Source: Planctomycetota bacterium (GTDB lineage Bacteria; Planctomycetota; J058). From it: a DNA stretch of 64,000 nt. Every line of letters begins with the position of its first letter. Positions within the stretch are counted from its first letter, which is position 1. The translations under genes and the position numbers were made by a program. The stretch lies in assembly GCA_019636275.1 (NCBI GenBank), contig JAHBXY010000014.1, forward strand, positions 1 to 64,000. The letters run 5' to 3'. This document shows, piece by piece, positions 1 to 7,445 of this stretch. The notes beneath the pieces were generated by a model that saw nothing but the letters and a program-made list of their open reading frames with translations, had not been told where the DNA came from and searched no databases.

Positions 1-1784
1 CACGCCAGCGCCGTCCCCAGCCTTGCGCTGCCGGTGACCTCGACCGCGACCGGGCCGAAGGCCTCGCGGCAGGCGGCCTCGACCCTGGCGCGGACCGCCT
101 CGCGGCGCGCCGGGTCGGCCGCGAGGTCGCCGCGCTCGGCGAGCCAGCGCTCGAGCGCGCCGCCGCGCGGGACCTCGGCGACGACGGCGAACGGGGCGTC
201 GCCCGCGCGGGCCAGCAGCGTCAGCGCGCGCGCCTCGAACGCCACGGGCGTCCAGGCGGCCTGGAGGCGCGCCGCCAGCGCGCGCGCCTCGCCGGCCGAC
301 GCGGCCCGGCCGAGGGTCAGGTGCGGCGTGAAGCCGTCGCGCGTCGCGCAGGCGGGGAAGCGCGCGGCGAGGTCGCCCCACAGCCGCGTCAGCGCGCCCG
401 GCGGGTCGCACTCGGGCACGAGGTGCACCGTGGCGCCGCGCCCGTGCTCGAGCACGTCCAGGCGGCGCAGGACCACGCGGAACGGCGCGTGCCGGGCGGT
501 CGCGCGCTCGACGAGGGCGCGGGCGTCGTCGGCGTCGTCAGCGTCGGGGGGGGGCACGAAGCCGAAGAGCAGGTTCACGTGCGGCGGCCAGCGGCCGAAC
601 GCCGGGTCGTGCTCCGCGCGCAGGGCGTCGAGGGCGGGCCACAGCGCGCGCGGCGGCAGGAGCGCCAGCGCCGCGCGGGGCGAGGGCGGCGCGTCGACGC
701 GCGCCGGGCGGTCGAGGTCGACGACGAGGCCGTCGTGGTCGGAGGCCGGCGGCTCGGCGGCGAAGCGGTCGACGCGCCGCGCCTCGAGCCCGCCGCGCAG
801 GAGCAGCCGGTCGAAGCGCGCCGGGAGGAGCCGCCGGCTCGTGCGCGCGGCCAGTGTGTTGTGTTGCGGGCGGAACGTGTCGCCCGGCTCGGCCGGGCGC
901 CCGGCGCGCCAGCAGTCGACCCAGCCCGCGGCGAGGAGGCCCCCCGGGTCGTCGTGGTGCGTGTTGAGGTCGCCCGCGAGCAGGGCGTCCTCGGCGCCGG
1001 CGCGCGCCGCGAGGTGGTCGGCCACGGCCGCCAGCTCGGCCGCGCGCTTGGCGGCGGCGTCGCGCGCCTGGTCGCTCGTCAGATGCACCACCGCGATGGC
1101 CAGCGGCCCCTGCGGGCCGGCCAGCCGGCCGACGAGGGCGCGCTTGCCGTTGTCGAAGCGCCGCACGGCCGCCGTGAACGGCCGCCGGCAGAGGAGGAGC
1201 GGCCCCTCGGGGCCGAGCGTGTCGCCCGTGACGTCGCTCACCCGGTAGGTCGCCCTCACCCACGGGTCGGCCAGGAGCGCGGCCAGCGTGCGGCGCGTGA
1301 CCTCGACCAGCGCCAGGACGTCGGCCTCCTGCGCCCGCAGCGCCGCCAGGAGCCCGGGCAGGCGCGGCTCGAGCCGCGTGGCCTCGGGGTCGTGGCGGTC
1401 GGAGAGGACGTTCCAGAAGGCTACCCGCAGCGGCCCCGGCGCCGCGTCCTCGGGCGGGCAGGGGGACCACGCCCCGTCGACGAAGCGGTGGGTGGTGACG
1501 GGCTCGAAGGCGTCGTCCTCGAAGGCGTCGTCCGGGGCGGGGCCCGCCGGCTGGTCGAGCGCCTCGCCCGACGTGACGAGGTCCACGCCGCGCGCGCGGT
1601 CCCACACGACCAGGCCGTCGTCGCGGGCCACGTGGAGCACGCGGTGCCAGGGGACGGTCCCGTCCCAGGCCGGCAGCGGGGCCTCCCGCACGCCGTCGCC
1701 CTCGCGGTAGCCGACCACGAAGCGGCGCGCGTCGAAGCGCGCGTCCCAGCGCAGCCGGTCGACGACCTCGCGGCTCGTGGCCAT
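1..1784 (-). CDS. Multi-domain RNA-repair protein: MJ1316/DUF504, EEP nuclease, 2H phosphoesterase, nucleotidyltransferase (cut at left edge)
   Basis: About 594 residues are visible from ATG at 1784; the frame is still open at base 1. Four domains can be read in order. Residues about 1-80 match the MJ1316/DUF504 RNA end-recognition domain (RWDARFDARRFVVGYREGD, then VPWHRV and VVWDRARG). Residues about 125-370 are an endonuclease/exonuclease/phosphatase fold with FWNVLSD, LALVEV, AGDLN and SDHDGLVVD. Next comes a 2H (2'-5' RNA ligase-like) domain with HVNLLFGF and HLTLGRA. The visible end, VTGSARLGTALA, is the glycine-serine motif that opens a polymerase-beta-type nucleotidyltransferase. Combinations of these domains are known from predicted bacterial RNA-repair proteins, where the parts would recognise, trim and re-extend broken RNA ends. 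The role is inferred from the domains. A -10-like TACAGT ends 7 bases before the ATG and no Shine-Dalgarno is seen, so the message may be leaderless. Confidence 0.85.
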   Translation of the reverse strand, partial: MATSREVVDRLRWDARFDARRFVVGYREGDGVREAPLPAWDGTVPWHRVLHVARDDGLVVWDRARGVDLVTSGEALDQPAGPAPDDAFEDDAFEPVTTHRFVDGAWSPCPPEDAAPGPLRVAFWNVLSDRHDPEATRLEPRLPGLLAALRAQEADVLALVEVTRRTLAALLADPWVRATYRVSDVTGDTLGPEGPLLLCRRPFTAAVRRFDNGKRALVGRLAGPQGPLAIAVVHLTSDQARDAAAKRAAELAAVADHLAARAGAEDALLAGDLNTHHDDPGGLLAAGWVDCWRAGRPAEPGDTFRPQHNTLAARTSRRLLPARFDRLLLRGGLEARRVDRFAAEPPASDHDGLVVDLDRPARVDAPPSPRAALALLPPRALWPALDALRAEHDPAFGRWPPHVNLLFGFVPPPDADDADDARALVERATARHAPFRVVLRRLDVLEHGRGATVHLVPECDPPGALTRLWGDLAARFPACATRDGFTPHLTLGRAASAGEARALAARLQAAWTPVAFEARALTLLARAGDAPFAVVAEVPRGGALERWLAERGDLAADPARREAVRARVEAACREAFGPVAVEVTGSARLGTALA

Positions 1785-1791
1785 GCGAGCG

Positions 1792-1797
1792 ACTGTA
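1792..1797 (-). promoter_or_regulatory. Candidate -10 element (TACAGT) for the RNA-repair gene
   Basis: TACAGT on the minus strand ends exactly 7 bases before the ATG at 1784. That spacing would place the transcript start at the start codon. No convincing -35 is seen. Confidence 0.4.
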
Positions 1798-1821
1798 TCT
1801 CCCGGCCGGCGCGGCGGGCCC

Positions 1822-1827
1822 TACAAT
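1822..1827 (+). promoter_or_regulatory. Candidate -10 element (TACAAT) for the HtrA gene
   Basis: TACAAT lies 20 bases upstream of the ATG at 1848, leaving room for the AGGAG ribosome site. It sits back to back with the minus-strand TACAGT at 1792, so the 64-base gap is a divergent promoter region. No clear -35. Confidence 0.4.
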
Positions 1828-1847
1828 CGCTGCCCGCAGGAGCTCGC

Positions 1848-3338
1848 ATGCGCCGACTCGACCCCCTCCTCGCCGCCGTGGCGCTGCTCGCGGCCGCCGC
1901 GCTCACGGTGCTGATCGCCGGGCTCGAGCGGCGCCGCGCGCCGGCCGACGCGCCGCCCGCCCAGGCCGGGCTCGTGGCGCCCGACGCGCGCCAGGCGGCG
2001 CTCGGCCTGTCGCAGGCCTTCCGCGACGTGTCGCGCCGCCTGCGCCCGTCGGTGCTGAACATCACCACCGAGCGCTGGATCCGGCGCGCCGACAACCCCG
2101 TCATGCAGCTCATGGAGCAGTTCATGGAGGGGGGCGGCGGCGGGCGCGGCGTGCGCATGGAGCGCTCGTCGGGCACCGGCTTCGTCGTGCGCGCCGACGG
2201 GATCGCCGTGACCAACGACCACGTCGTCGCCCAGGCCAAGCGCGTGCTCGCGCGCCTCGACGACGGCACCGAGGTCGAGGCGCGCGTCGTCGGCACCGAC
2301 CCGCTGTCCGACGTGGCCGTCCTGCGGCTCGAGCCGCGCCCCGACGGCGCGCCCTACGTGCCGGTGGAGCTGGGCGACTCGGACGCGCTCGACGTCGGCG
2401 ACTGGGTGATCGCGATCGGCAACCCGTTCGGCCTCGACCAGACGGTCACGGCCGGGATCGTCTCGGCCAAGGGGCGCTCGCGCGTGGGGATCGCCGCCTA
2501 CGAGGACTTCATCCAGACCGACGCCGCGATCAACCCGGGCAACTCGGGCGGGCCGCTGGTGAGCCTCGACGGGCGCGTCGTCGGCGTGACCACGGCGATC
2601 GCCACCCGCTCGGGCGGCTACCAGGGCGTGGGCTTCGCGATCCCGGTGACGATGACCCGCGACGTGATCGAGGACATCCTCGTCCACGGGCGCGTCGTGC
2701 GCGGCTGGCTGGGCGTGTCGATCCAGGACGCGTCGCCCGAGCTCGCCGAGCGGCTGGGGCTCGGCCGCCGCGGCGGCGCCCTGATCTCGGGCGTCCTCCC
2801 CGGCAGCCCCGCCGAGCAGGCGGGCCTGCGCGCCGGCGACCTGATCGTCGCGGCCGGCGGGCGCCCGGTCGAGGACTCGACGCGCCTGCGCCACCAGATC
2901 GGCCGGGCGCCGCTGGGGCGCCCGGTCGAGCTGGGGATCGTGCGCGACGGCGCCGAGCACGTGGTGTCGGTCGACGTGATCGAGCGTCCGTCGGCCGACG
3001 CGCCGACCGCGCGCGCCGAGGAGCCCGAGCCGCCGCAGGGCGTCGGGATCCGCGCGCGCGAGCTCACGCCGGAGCTGGCCGAGGCCTTCGGCTACGAGCG
3101 CGGCGCGCAGGGGGTCGTGATCACCGGCGTCGACCCCGGCTCCTCGGCCGCCCAGGCCGGCGTGCGCCCCGGCATGGTCCTGCAGGAGGTCGACCGGCGC
3201 CCCGTGCGCACGCTGGACGACCTGACGGCGGCGATCACGGCGATCGAGCCCGCCCGCGGCGTCCTCCTGCGGGTGTGGGACGGCGACTCGTCGAACTTCG
3301 TCCTCGTCCGCCCGCCGTTCAGCAGCCGTCCTAGATGA
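1848..3338 (+). CDS. htrA: HtrA/DegP-family serine protease with two PDZ domains
   Basis: 496 residues. The ATG at 1848 has AGGAG six bases upstream. An N-terminal hydrophobic segment (about residues 7-25, not followed by a clear cleavage site) anchors or exports the protein to the periplasm. The trypsin-like domain carries the full triad: His125 in TNDHVV, Asp155 in SDVAVL, and Ser233 in GNSGGPL. Two PDZ domains follow (about 280-375 and 400-490); the first has the usual RGWLGVSIQD opening and the second ends the protein. The size and layout fit the DegP/DegQ group of periplasmic proteases that degrade or refold damaged exported proteins. It stands alone: divergent from the RNA-repair gene and followed by a dispersed repeat that contains its own TGA stop codon. 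Confidence 0.95.
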   Translation: MRRLDPLLAAVALLAAAALTVLIAGLERRRAPADAPPAQAGLVAPDARQAALGLSQAFRDVSRRLRPSVLNITTERWIRRADNPVMQLMEQFMEGGGGGRGVRMERSSGTGFVVRADGIAVTNDHVVAQAKRVLARLDDGTEVEARVVGTDPLSDVAVLRLEPRPDGAPYVPVELGDSDALDVGDWVIAIGNPFGLDQTVTAGIVSAKGRSRVGIAAYEDFIQTDAAINPGNSGGPLVSLDGRVVGVTTAIATRSGGYQGVGFAIPVTMTRDVIEDILVHGRVVRGWLGVSIQDASPELAERLGLGRRGGALISGVLPGSPAEQAGLRAGDLIVAAGGRPVEDSTRLRHQIGRAPLGRPVELGIVRDGAEHVVSVDVIERPSADAPTARAEEPEPPQGVGIRARELTPELAEAFGYERGAQGVVITGVDPGSSAAQAGVRPGMVLQEVDRRPVRTLDDLTAAITAIEPARGVLLRVWDGDSSNFVLVRPPFSSRPR

Positions 3339-3400
3339 TCGACGGCTGCGGCCGCGGATGCCGGGCGAGGGGGGGCGCGCGCGGCCGATAGGATCCGGCC
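3336..3400 (+). repeat. Dispersed repeat R1, copy a (starts on the HtrA stop codon)
   Basis: Begins with TGATCGACGGCTGCGGCCGC, whose TGA is the stop codon of the protease. The next 30 bases are nearly the same as at 25221. Only the left arm of the hairpin seen in copies b and c is clearly present here. Confidence 0.75.
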
Positions 3401-3452
3401 CGACTGGGCGGTCGGCGGCTCAGGGAGTGGGAGGCTGGCCGGGGGGACATGC

Positions 3453-3458
3453 TATGCT
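3453..3458 (+). promoter_or_regulatory. Candidate -10 element (TATGCT), kinase gene
   Basis: TATGCT ends 7 bases before GTG at 3466, the same spacing as for the genes starting at 1784 and 20933. This is the main reason GTG 3466 is preferred as the start over ATG 3454, which would lie inside the hexamer. Confidence 0.4.
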
Positions 3459-3465
3459 CCTCCCC

Positions 3466-4983
3466 GTGCGTCAGCTCGACCTGGACGTGGCGCAGCGCGC
3501 CCTCGACGAGGGCTTGATCACGGCCGCCGACAAGCAGCGCGTCGACCGCCTCGTCGCCGACGCGCAGAAGCAGGGCGTGCGGCTCCACGCCGCGCAGGCG
3601 CTCGTGCGCGAGCGGCTCATCTCGTGCGCCGACCTGCTGCGCCTGCAGGACGGGCAGGAGGCCCGCCTCTACGAGTGCCCGCACTGCCGCCACCGCCACG
3701 CGCGCGCCGACCTGCCGAAGAAGCAGCGCCAGCGCTTCGCCTGCAAGGGCTGCAAGCGGCCGCTCGAGCTCGAGCGCGCCGAGCTGTCGCGGCTCGAGGT
3801 GCTCGCCAGCCGCGACCCGCTCGACCTGAGCGTCCCGCTCCACAGCGTCAGCGAGTCGAGCGCCAGCGCCCTGTCGGAGATCGACCTCGACCGCTACGAG
3901 GTGCACGAGGAGCTGGGGCGCGGCGGCTACGGCGTCGTGTTCAAGGCCGTGCAGAAGGACCTCGAGCGCGAGGTGGCGCTGAAGGTCCTGCGGGCCGGGG
4001 CCGACCTGCCGCCGGTGAGCCTCGAGCGCTTCGTGCGCGAGGGGCGCGCCGTGTCGCGCCTCAAGCACCCGAACATCGTCACCGTCTACGACATCGGCCG
4101 GCAGCGCGACCTGTTCGCCATGTCGATGGAGTACGTTCGCGGCGACCCGCTGCGAAACGTCGTGCGCGCGCGCGGGTCGCTGCCCTGGCGTGAGGCGGCC
4201 GAGATGATGGTGCAGGTGCTCGACGGGATCGAGCACGCGCACGGCCTGGGGATCATCCACCGCGACCTGAAGACGAACAACATCCTCGTCGAGGCCGAGA
4301 CCGGGCGGCCGCGGATCATCGACTTCGGCCTGGCCAAGGACCTGGGCGCCGACTCGGCGCTGACGCAGGGCGGGGCGATCGTCGGCACGCCGAACTACCT
4401 GTCGCCCGAGCAGATCCAGGGGCGCTCGAGCGAGGCCGACGCGCGGGCGGACATCTTCGCCCTGGGCGTGATCTTCTACGAGCTCCTGTGCGGGAAGCGG
4501 CCCTTCGAGTCGAAGCAGAAGGCCGAGGTCTACAAGAAGATCCTCACCGAGGCGCCGCGCCCGATCCTGGAGATGACCGTCGACGGCTCGGGCAAGAGCC
4601 CCGTGCCGCCGGCGCTGGCCGCGGTCGTGCACCGGGCGCTCGAGAAGCGCGCCGACGACCGCTTTCAGACGGCGGCGGAGATGCGCGCCGCGATCCAGGC
4701 CGCGCTCTCGGGCGACGCGCCGCCGCCCGGCACGAAGACCGACCGCAAGCGGCGCACGGGCGCCCACGCCCGGCCGCGGCCGACGACGCGCAGCATGGCC
4801 GCCGTGCAGGCGGCGCCCGGCGGCGTGAGCCCGGCCCTCGTCGGCGGCGCCCTCGCGGGCGTGCTGCTCCTGGAGCTCCTCGTGGGCTTTCGGCCTGCGC
4901 GACGACCCGCCGCGCCCGTCGCCGACGCGCGGCCGGTCGCGCCGCCGCCGCCGGCCCCGGTCGCGCGCCGGCCCCGCCGGTGA
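3466..4983 (+). CDS. Hanks-type Ser/Thr protein kinase with N-terminal zinc ribbon and one membrane segment
   Basis: 505 residues from GTG 3466 (ATG 3454 is an in-frame alternative; neither has a good ribosome site). Residues 1-60 form a helical module also present in the giant kinase at 48159. A zinc ribbon follows (CPHC near residue 71, CKGC near 92). The kinase domain covers about 144-410 with GRGGYGVVF, the VALKVL lysine, HRDLKTNNIL, DFGLAK and SPEQ, so it should be active. A membrane segment lies near 457-475, then a Pro/Ala/Arg-rich tail. The frame ends at TGA 4981; 30 bases on, in the same frame, the vWA protein begins with a similar Pro/Ala-rich stretch. The two may be one protein (kinase, membrane helix, linker, extracytoplasmic vWA) cut by an in-frame stop. 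Confidence 0.9.
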   Translation: MRQLDLDVAQRALDEGLITAADKQRVDRLVADAQKQGVRLHAAQALVRERLISCADLLRLQDGQEARLYECPHCRHRHARADLPKKQRQRFACKGCKRPLELERAELSRLEVLASRDPLDLSVPLHSVSESSASALSEIDLDRYEVHEELGRGGYGVVFKAVQKDLEREVALKVLRAGADLPPVSLERFVREGRAVSRLKHPNIVTVYDIGRQRDLFAMSMEYVRGDPLRNVVRARGSLPWREAAEMMVQVLDGIEHAHGLGIIHRDLKTNNILVEAETGRPRIIDFGLAKDLGADSALTQGGAIVGTPNYLSPEQIQGRSSEADARADIFALGVIFYELLCGKRPFESKQKAEVYKKILTEAPRPILEMTVDGSGKSPVPPALAAVVHRALEKRADDRFQTAAEMRAAIQAALSGDAPPPGTKTDRKRRTGAHARPRPTTRSMAAVQAAPGGVSPALVGGALAGVLLLELLVGFRPARRPAAPVADARPVAPPPPAPVARRPRR

Positions 4984-5013
4984 AGCCGCCGGCCGGCGCC
5001 GCCGCCGCCCTCG

Positions 5014-6357
5014 GTGGTCGTCGAGCCGGGCCGGGCCGAGCCCGCCCCGGCAGGTCCGCCGGCGTCCGCTGGAACCCGAGCCCGAGCCGGGCCAGGCCCG
5101 AGCGAGCCGCGGCCGACGCGCGCCGGAGCCGGCCTCGACGCCCGCGCCGCCCCCGACCCGGCCCCCGCGCCGCCGCCCGCCGCCGCCCCCGCGCCGGTGG
5201 CCCTCGACCGGGGCGCGGACGACGCGCGCGCCTACCCGGAGCTCGCCGAGCGCGACCAGGACGGCTGGGTCAAGCGGGCGTTCATCATCAACTCGCTCGC
5301 CGACGGGACGCCCTCGCCCTACACGACGCGCGGGCTGCGCCTCGCGCTCTCGGACCGCAAGGAGCTCAACCGCGCCTTCGCGCTCCGCGGGCTCCTGCGC
5401 GCCGACGACCGCCTCCTGCGGGCGGTCGGCAGCCAGGGCCTGTTCGACGCGCTCGTCGACACCCTCGACAGCCGCGAGGAGTTCGTCGCGCGCGCCGGGG
5501 GCGCGCTCCTCGCGCGCCTGGCCGGCGACCGCGAGCGGCGCGACAAGGCCGGCTGGCGCCGCTGGTGGGCGGAGGCGGGCGAGACCCTGTTCGTCGAGGC
5601 CGCGCGCGCGGGCCCACCGCCGCCGACCCCGGCCGCCGGTGGCCGCGACGCCCCCGCCAGCGGCGACGAGCTCACGACGCGCACGCGGGCCCTGACCACG
5701 CACCTGAGCCAGCTCCGCGAGCGCGGGCTCGAGGTCGTGTTCGTGATCGACGTCACGAGCTCCATGGCCGACGAGCTGGCGCGCGTGAAGGGGCAGGTGG
5801 GCGAGATCACCTCGTTCATGGACCTGCTCCTCCCCGGCAAGACGCGCCTGGGCTTCGTCACCTACGGCTACGGCGTCGTGGCCACGTGCGCGCTCACCAA
5901 CCGCCTGGAGCGCTTCGCCCAGGCCGTCGAGGGGATCGCCCTCGAGCAGGACCCGCGCAACACGACCGTCCCCGAGGCGGTCGAGGTCGCGCTCGAGTAC
6001 ACGCTCCGCCGCGACAACCCGCTCGGCTGGCGGCCGAAGGCCTGGCGCACGATCCTGTTCCTGGCCGACGCCCCGGCGCAGGACCCGGTCAAGGCCAAGG
6101 AGCTGGCCCAGCAGGCGGCCGCGGCCGGCTTCGTCGTCAACGCCCTGGTCACGCAGCCGCCCGCCAAGTACGCCGAGCGCTGGGGCCCGGGCCCCTTCTT
6201 CGAGGAGCTCACGCGCCTGGGCGGGGGTACGTCGTTCGAGCTGAGCACGCCCGAGGAGCTGATCACGCGCCTCCTCGTCATGGGCTTCGGCTCGCGCCAC
6301 GAGGACGACCTGCGGCGCTTCGTCACGGCCTACCGCGAGGTCACGGCCCGCGGCTGA
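5014..6357 (+). CDS. von Willebrand factor A domain protein, possibly the severed C-terminus of the upstream kinase
   Basis: 447 residues from GTG 5014, which has no ribosome site. The first 65 residues are low-complexity Pro/Ala/Arg and look like a linker, not an N-terminus. Residues about 100-185 look like HEAT-type helical repeats, with RAFALRGLLRADDRLLRAV and a tryptophan-rich GWRRWW end. The vWA domain begins near residue 245 with FVIDVTSSM, a metal-ion-dependent adhesion site of the form DxTxS (usual form DxSxS), and runs to about 430. There is no signal peptide of its own. Same frame as the kinase, so read-through or loss of one stop would fuse them. vWA domains bind protein partners through a metal ion; the ligand here is unknown. 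Confidence 0.8.
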   Translation: MVVEPGRAEPAPAGPPASAGTRARAGPGPSEPRPTRAGAGLDARAAPDPAPAPPPAAAPAPVALDRGADDARAYPELAERDQDGWVKRAFIINSLADGTPSPYTTRGLRLALSDRKELNRAFALRGLLRADDRLLRAVGSQGLFDALVDTLDSREEFVARAGGALLARLAGDRERRDKAGWRRWWAEAGETLFVEAARAGPPPPTPAAGGRDAPASGDELTTRTRALTTHLSQLRERGLEVVFVIDVTSSMADELARVKGQVGEITSFMDLLLPGKTRLGFVTYGYGVVATCALTNRLERFAQAVEGIALEQDPRNTTVPEAVEVALEYTLRRDNPLGWRPKAWRTILFLADAPAQDPVKAKELAQQAAAAGFVVNALVTQPPAKYAERWGPGPFFEELTRLGGGTSFELSTPEELITRLLVMGFGSRHEDDLRRFVTAYREVTARG

Positions 6358-6360
6358 GTG

Positions 6361-6485
6361 GTGTGCTCGACGGCTGCGGGCGACGATGCTGGCCGCGGCG
6401 GCGCGCGCGCGGGCTCGAAGTAGGTCGCTACGTCGTCGCCCGCGCGCCTCGCCGCCGCGGCTCAGCCTCGTCGCCCTCGCCTCAC
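6361..6485 (+). repeat. Dispersed repeat R1, copy b, with long hairpin
   Basis: Starts 3 bases after the vWA stop with a variant of the R1 opening (CTCGACGGCTGCGG). The arms around 6391-6414 and 6438-6461 pair as a G+C hairpin, and it ends in the CCTCGCCTCAC tail also seen in copy c. The position right after a stop codon suits a terminator or 3'-end stabiliser. Confidence 0.7.
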
Positions 6486-6585
6486 GTGCTGCTCCGTTCG
6501 AAGGCTGGTCACCAAAGACTGGCGAGTTGGGCCGATTCCTCCAGGCGCTCTGACCGCGGCAACCGCTCGATCTGACGAGTAGAAG

Positions 6586-6676
6586 ACGGTCACCGAGGAC
6601 ACCGAGGGCGCCGAGAGCCTTGTCTTGAAGGAACTCTCGGCGCCCTCGGTGCCACCTCGGTGTCCTCGGTGACCGT
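6586..6676. repeat. Inverted repeat R4 built of CACCGAGGA-type units
   Basis: Left arm 6586-6618 and right arm 6634-6676 pair over about 30 bases, with an insertion in the right arm. Both arms are made of short GGACACCGAGG-like units. The rest of 6486-6814 holds no gene I can support. Intergenic repeats of this flavour are common in several bacterial phyla. Confidence 0.75.
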
Positions 6677-6788
6677 CCTCGCTCATCACGACGAGCGGTG
6701 GGCGCTCTGAGGCCATCAGCCGGTCACGGGCTCGTCAGCACGGACTCGTTCGCCAGGTCCGGTCGCTCCACGCCGCGCGCCGCCGAGG

Positions 6789-6794
6789 TATGCT
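6789..6794 (+). promoter_or_regulatory. Candidate -10 element (TATGCT), lipoprotein operon
   Basis: TATGCT lies 20 bases upstream of GTG 6815 and leaves room for the GGGAGGA ribosome site. It matches the hexamers at 3453 and 9296. Confidence 0.4.
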
Positions 6795-6814
6795 CGTCGC
6801 CCCGGGAGGACCCC

Positions 6815-7432
6815 GTGCTCCGCCGCCTCGCCCTCATGGCGCCCCTTGCGCTCTGCCTGCTCGGCTGCCCGCCGCGTGTGAAGCCCGGGCAGACCCCGAT
6901 CCTCCAGCCCGTGCCCCCGCCCGGCACGCCGACGAGTCGCCCGGCCGCGGCGCCCGCGGGCGGGCACGGCCACGCCCACGGCGAGGACTGCGACCACGGA
7001 CCCGCGGTCGAGGGCCTGCCGCCCACGGGGCACAACTCGGCGCAGCAGCTCCAGGCCGAGGCGGCGGCGATCGACGACCCGGAGCTCCGGGCGGCCTTCC
7101 AGCAGGCCTACGTGCTCACGTTCCACATGGACAAGGCCAGGCGCGACGGCGACCGGGCCCGCGCCCTCGTCGCCCCGCTGCTCGAGCGCGACTTCGCGCC
7201 GGCCTGGCGCATCCACGGCTACACCTACATCGACCAGGGCTTCCAGCTCGAGCCGGCGCTCCGCAGCTACCGCCGCGCCGTCCAGGCCGACGACACCTAC
7301 GGCATGGCGCACTACGCGCTCGCCTTCACGCTGACCCAGGTCGACCCGGCCGAGGGCCGGCGGCACTTCCAGCGCGCGATGGAGCTCAAGGTGGAGGACC
7401 AGCGCAACCTGCGCCAGCGGTTCTACCCCTGA
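6815..7432 (+). CDS. His-rich lipoprotein with TPR-like C-terminus
   Basis: 205 residues. GTG 6815 is chosen because GGGAGGA stands seven bases upstream and it gives a compact lipoprotein signal ending CLLGC (cysteine near residue 18). A Pro-rich spacer is followed by a His/Asp cluster (GGHGHAHGEDCDHG), which could bind a metal. The second half has two TPR-like helix pairs, including YTYIDQGFQLEPALRSYRRA and YALAFTLTQVDPAEGRRHFQ. It heads an operon with the thioredoxin-fold gene 13 bases downstream. I do not recognise a named family; the work is presumably done at the membrane or in the periplasm. Confidence 0.75.
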   Translation: MLRRLALMAPLALCLLGCPPRVKPGQTPILQPVPPPGTPTSRPAAAPAGGHGHAHGEDCDHGPAVEGLPPTGHNSAQQLQAEAAAIDDPELRAAFQQAYVLTFHMDKARRDGDRARALVAPLLERDFAPAWRIHGYTYIDQGFQLEPALRSYRRAVQADDTYGMAHYALAFTLTQVDPAEGRRHFQRAMELKVEDQRNLRQRFYP

Positions 7433-7445
7433 GGCGGAGAGGTCC

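Noticed and set aside
3331..6300. Nearly 1000-codon minus-strand frame opposite the kinase and vWA genes
   Set aside because: Antisense artefact of high G+C; Arg/Ala/Val-rich with no family signature.
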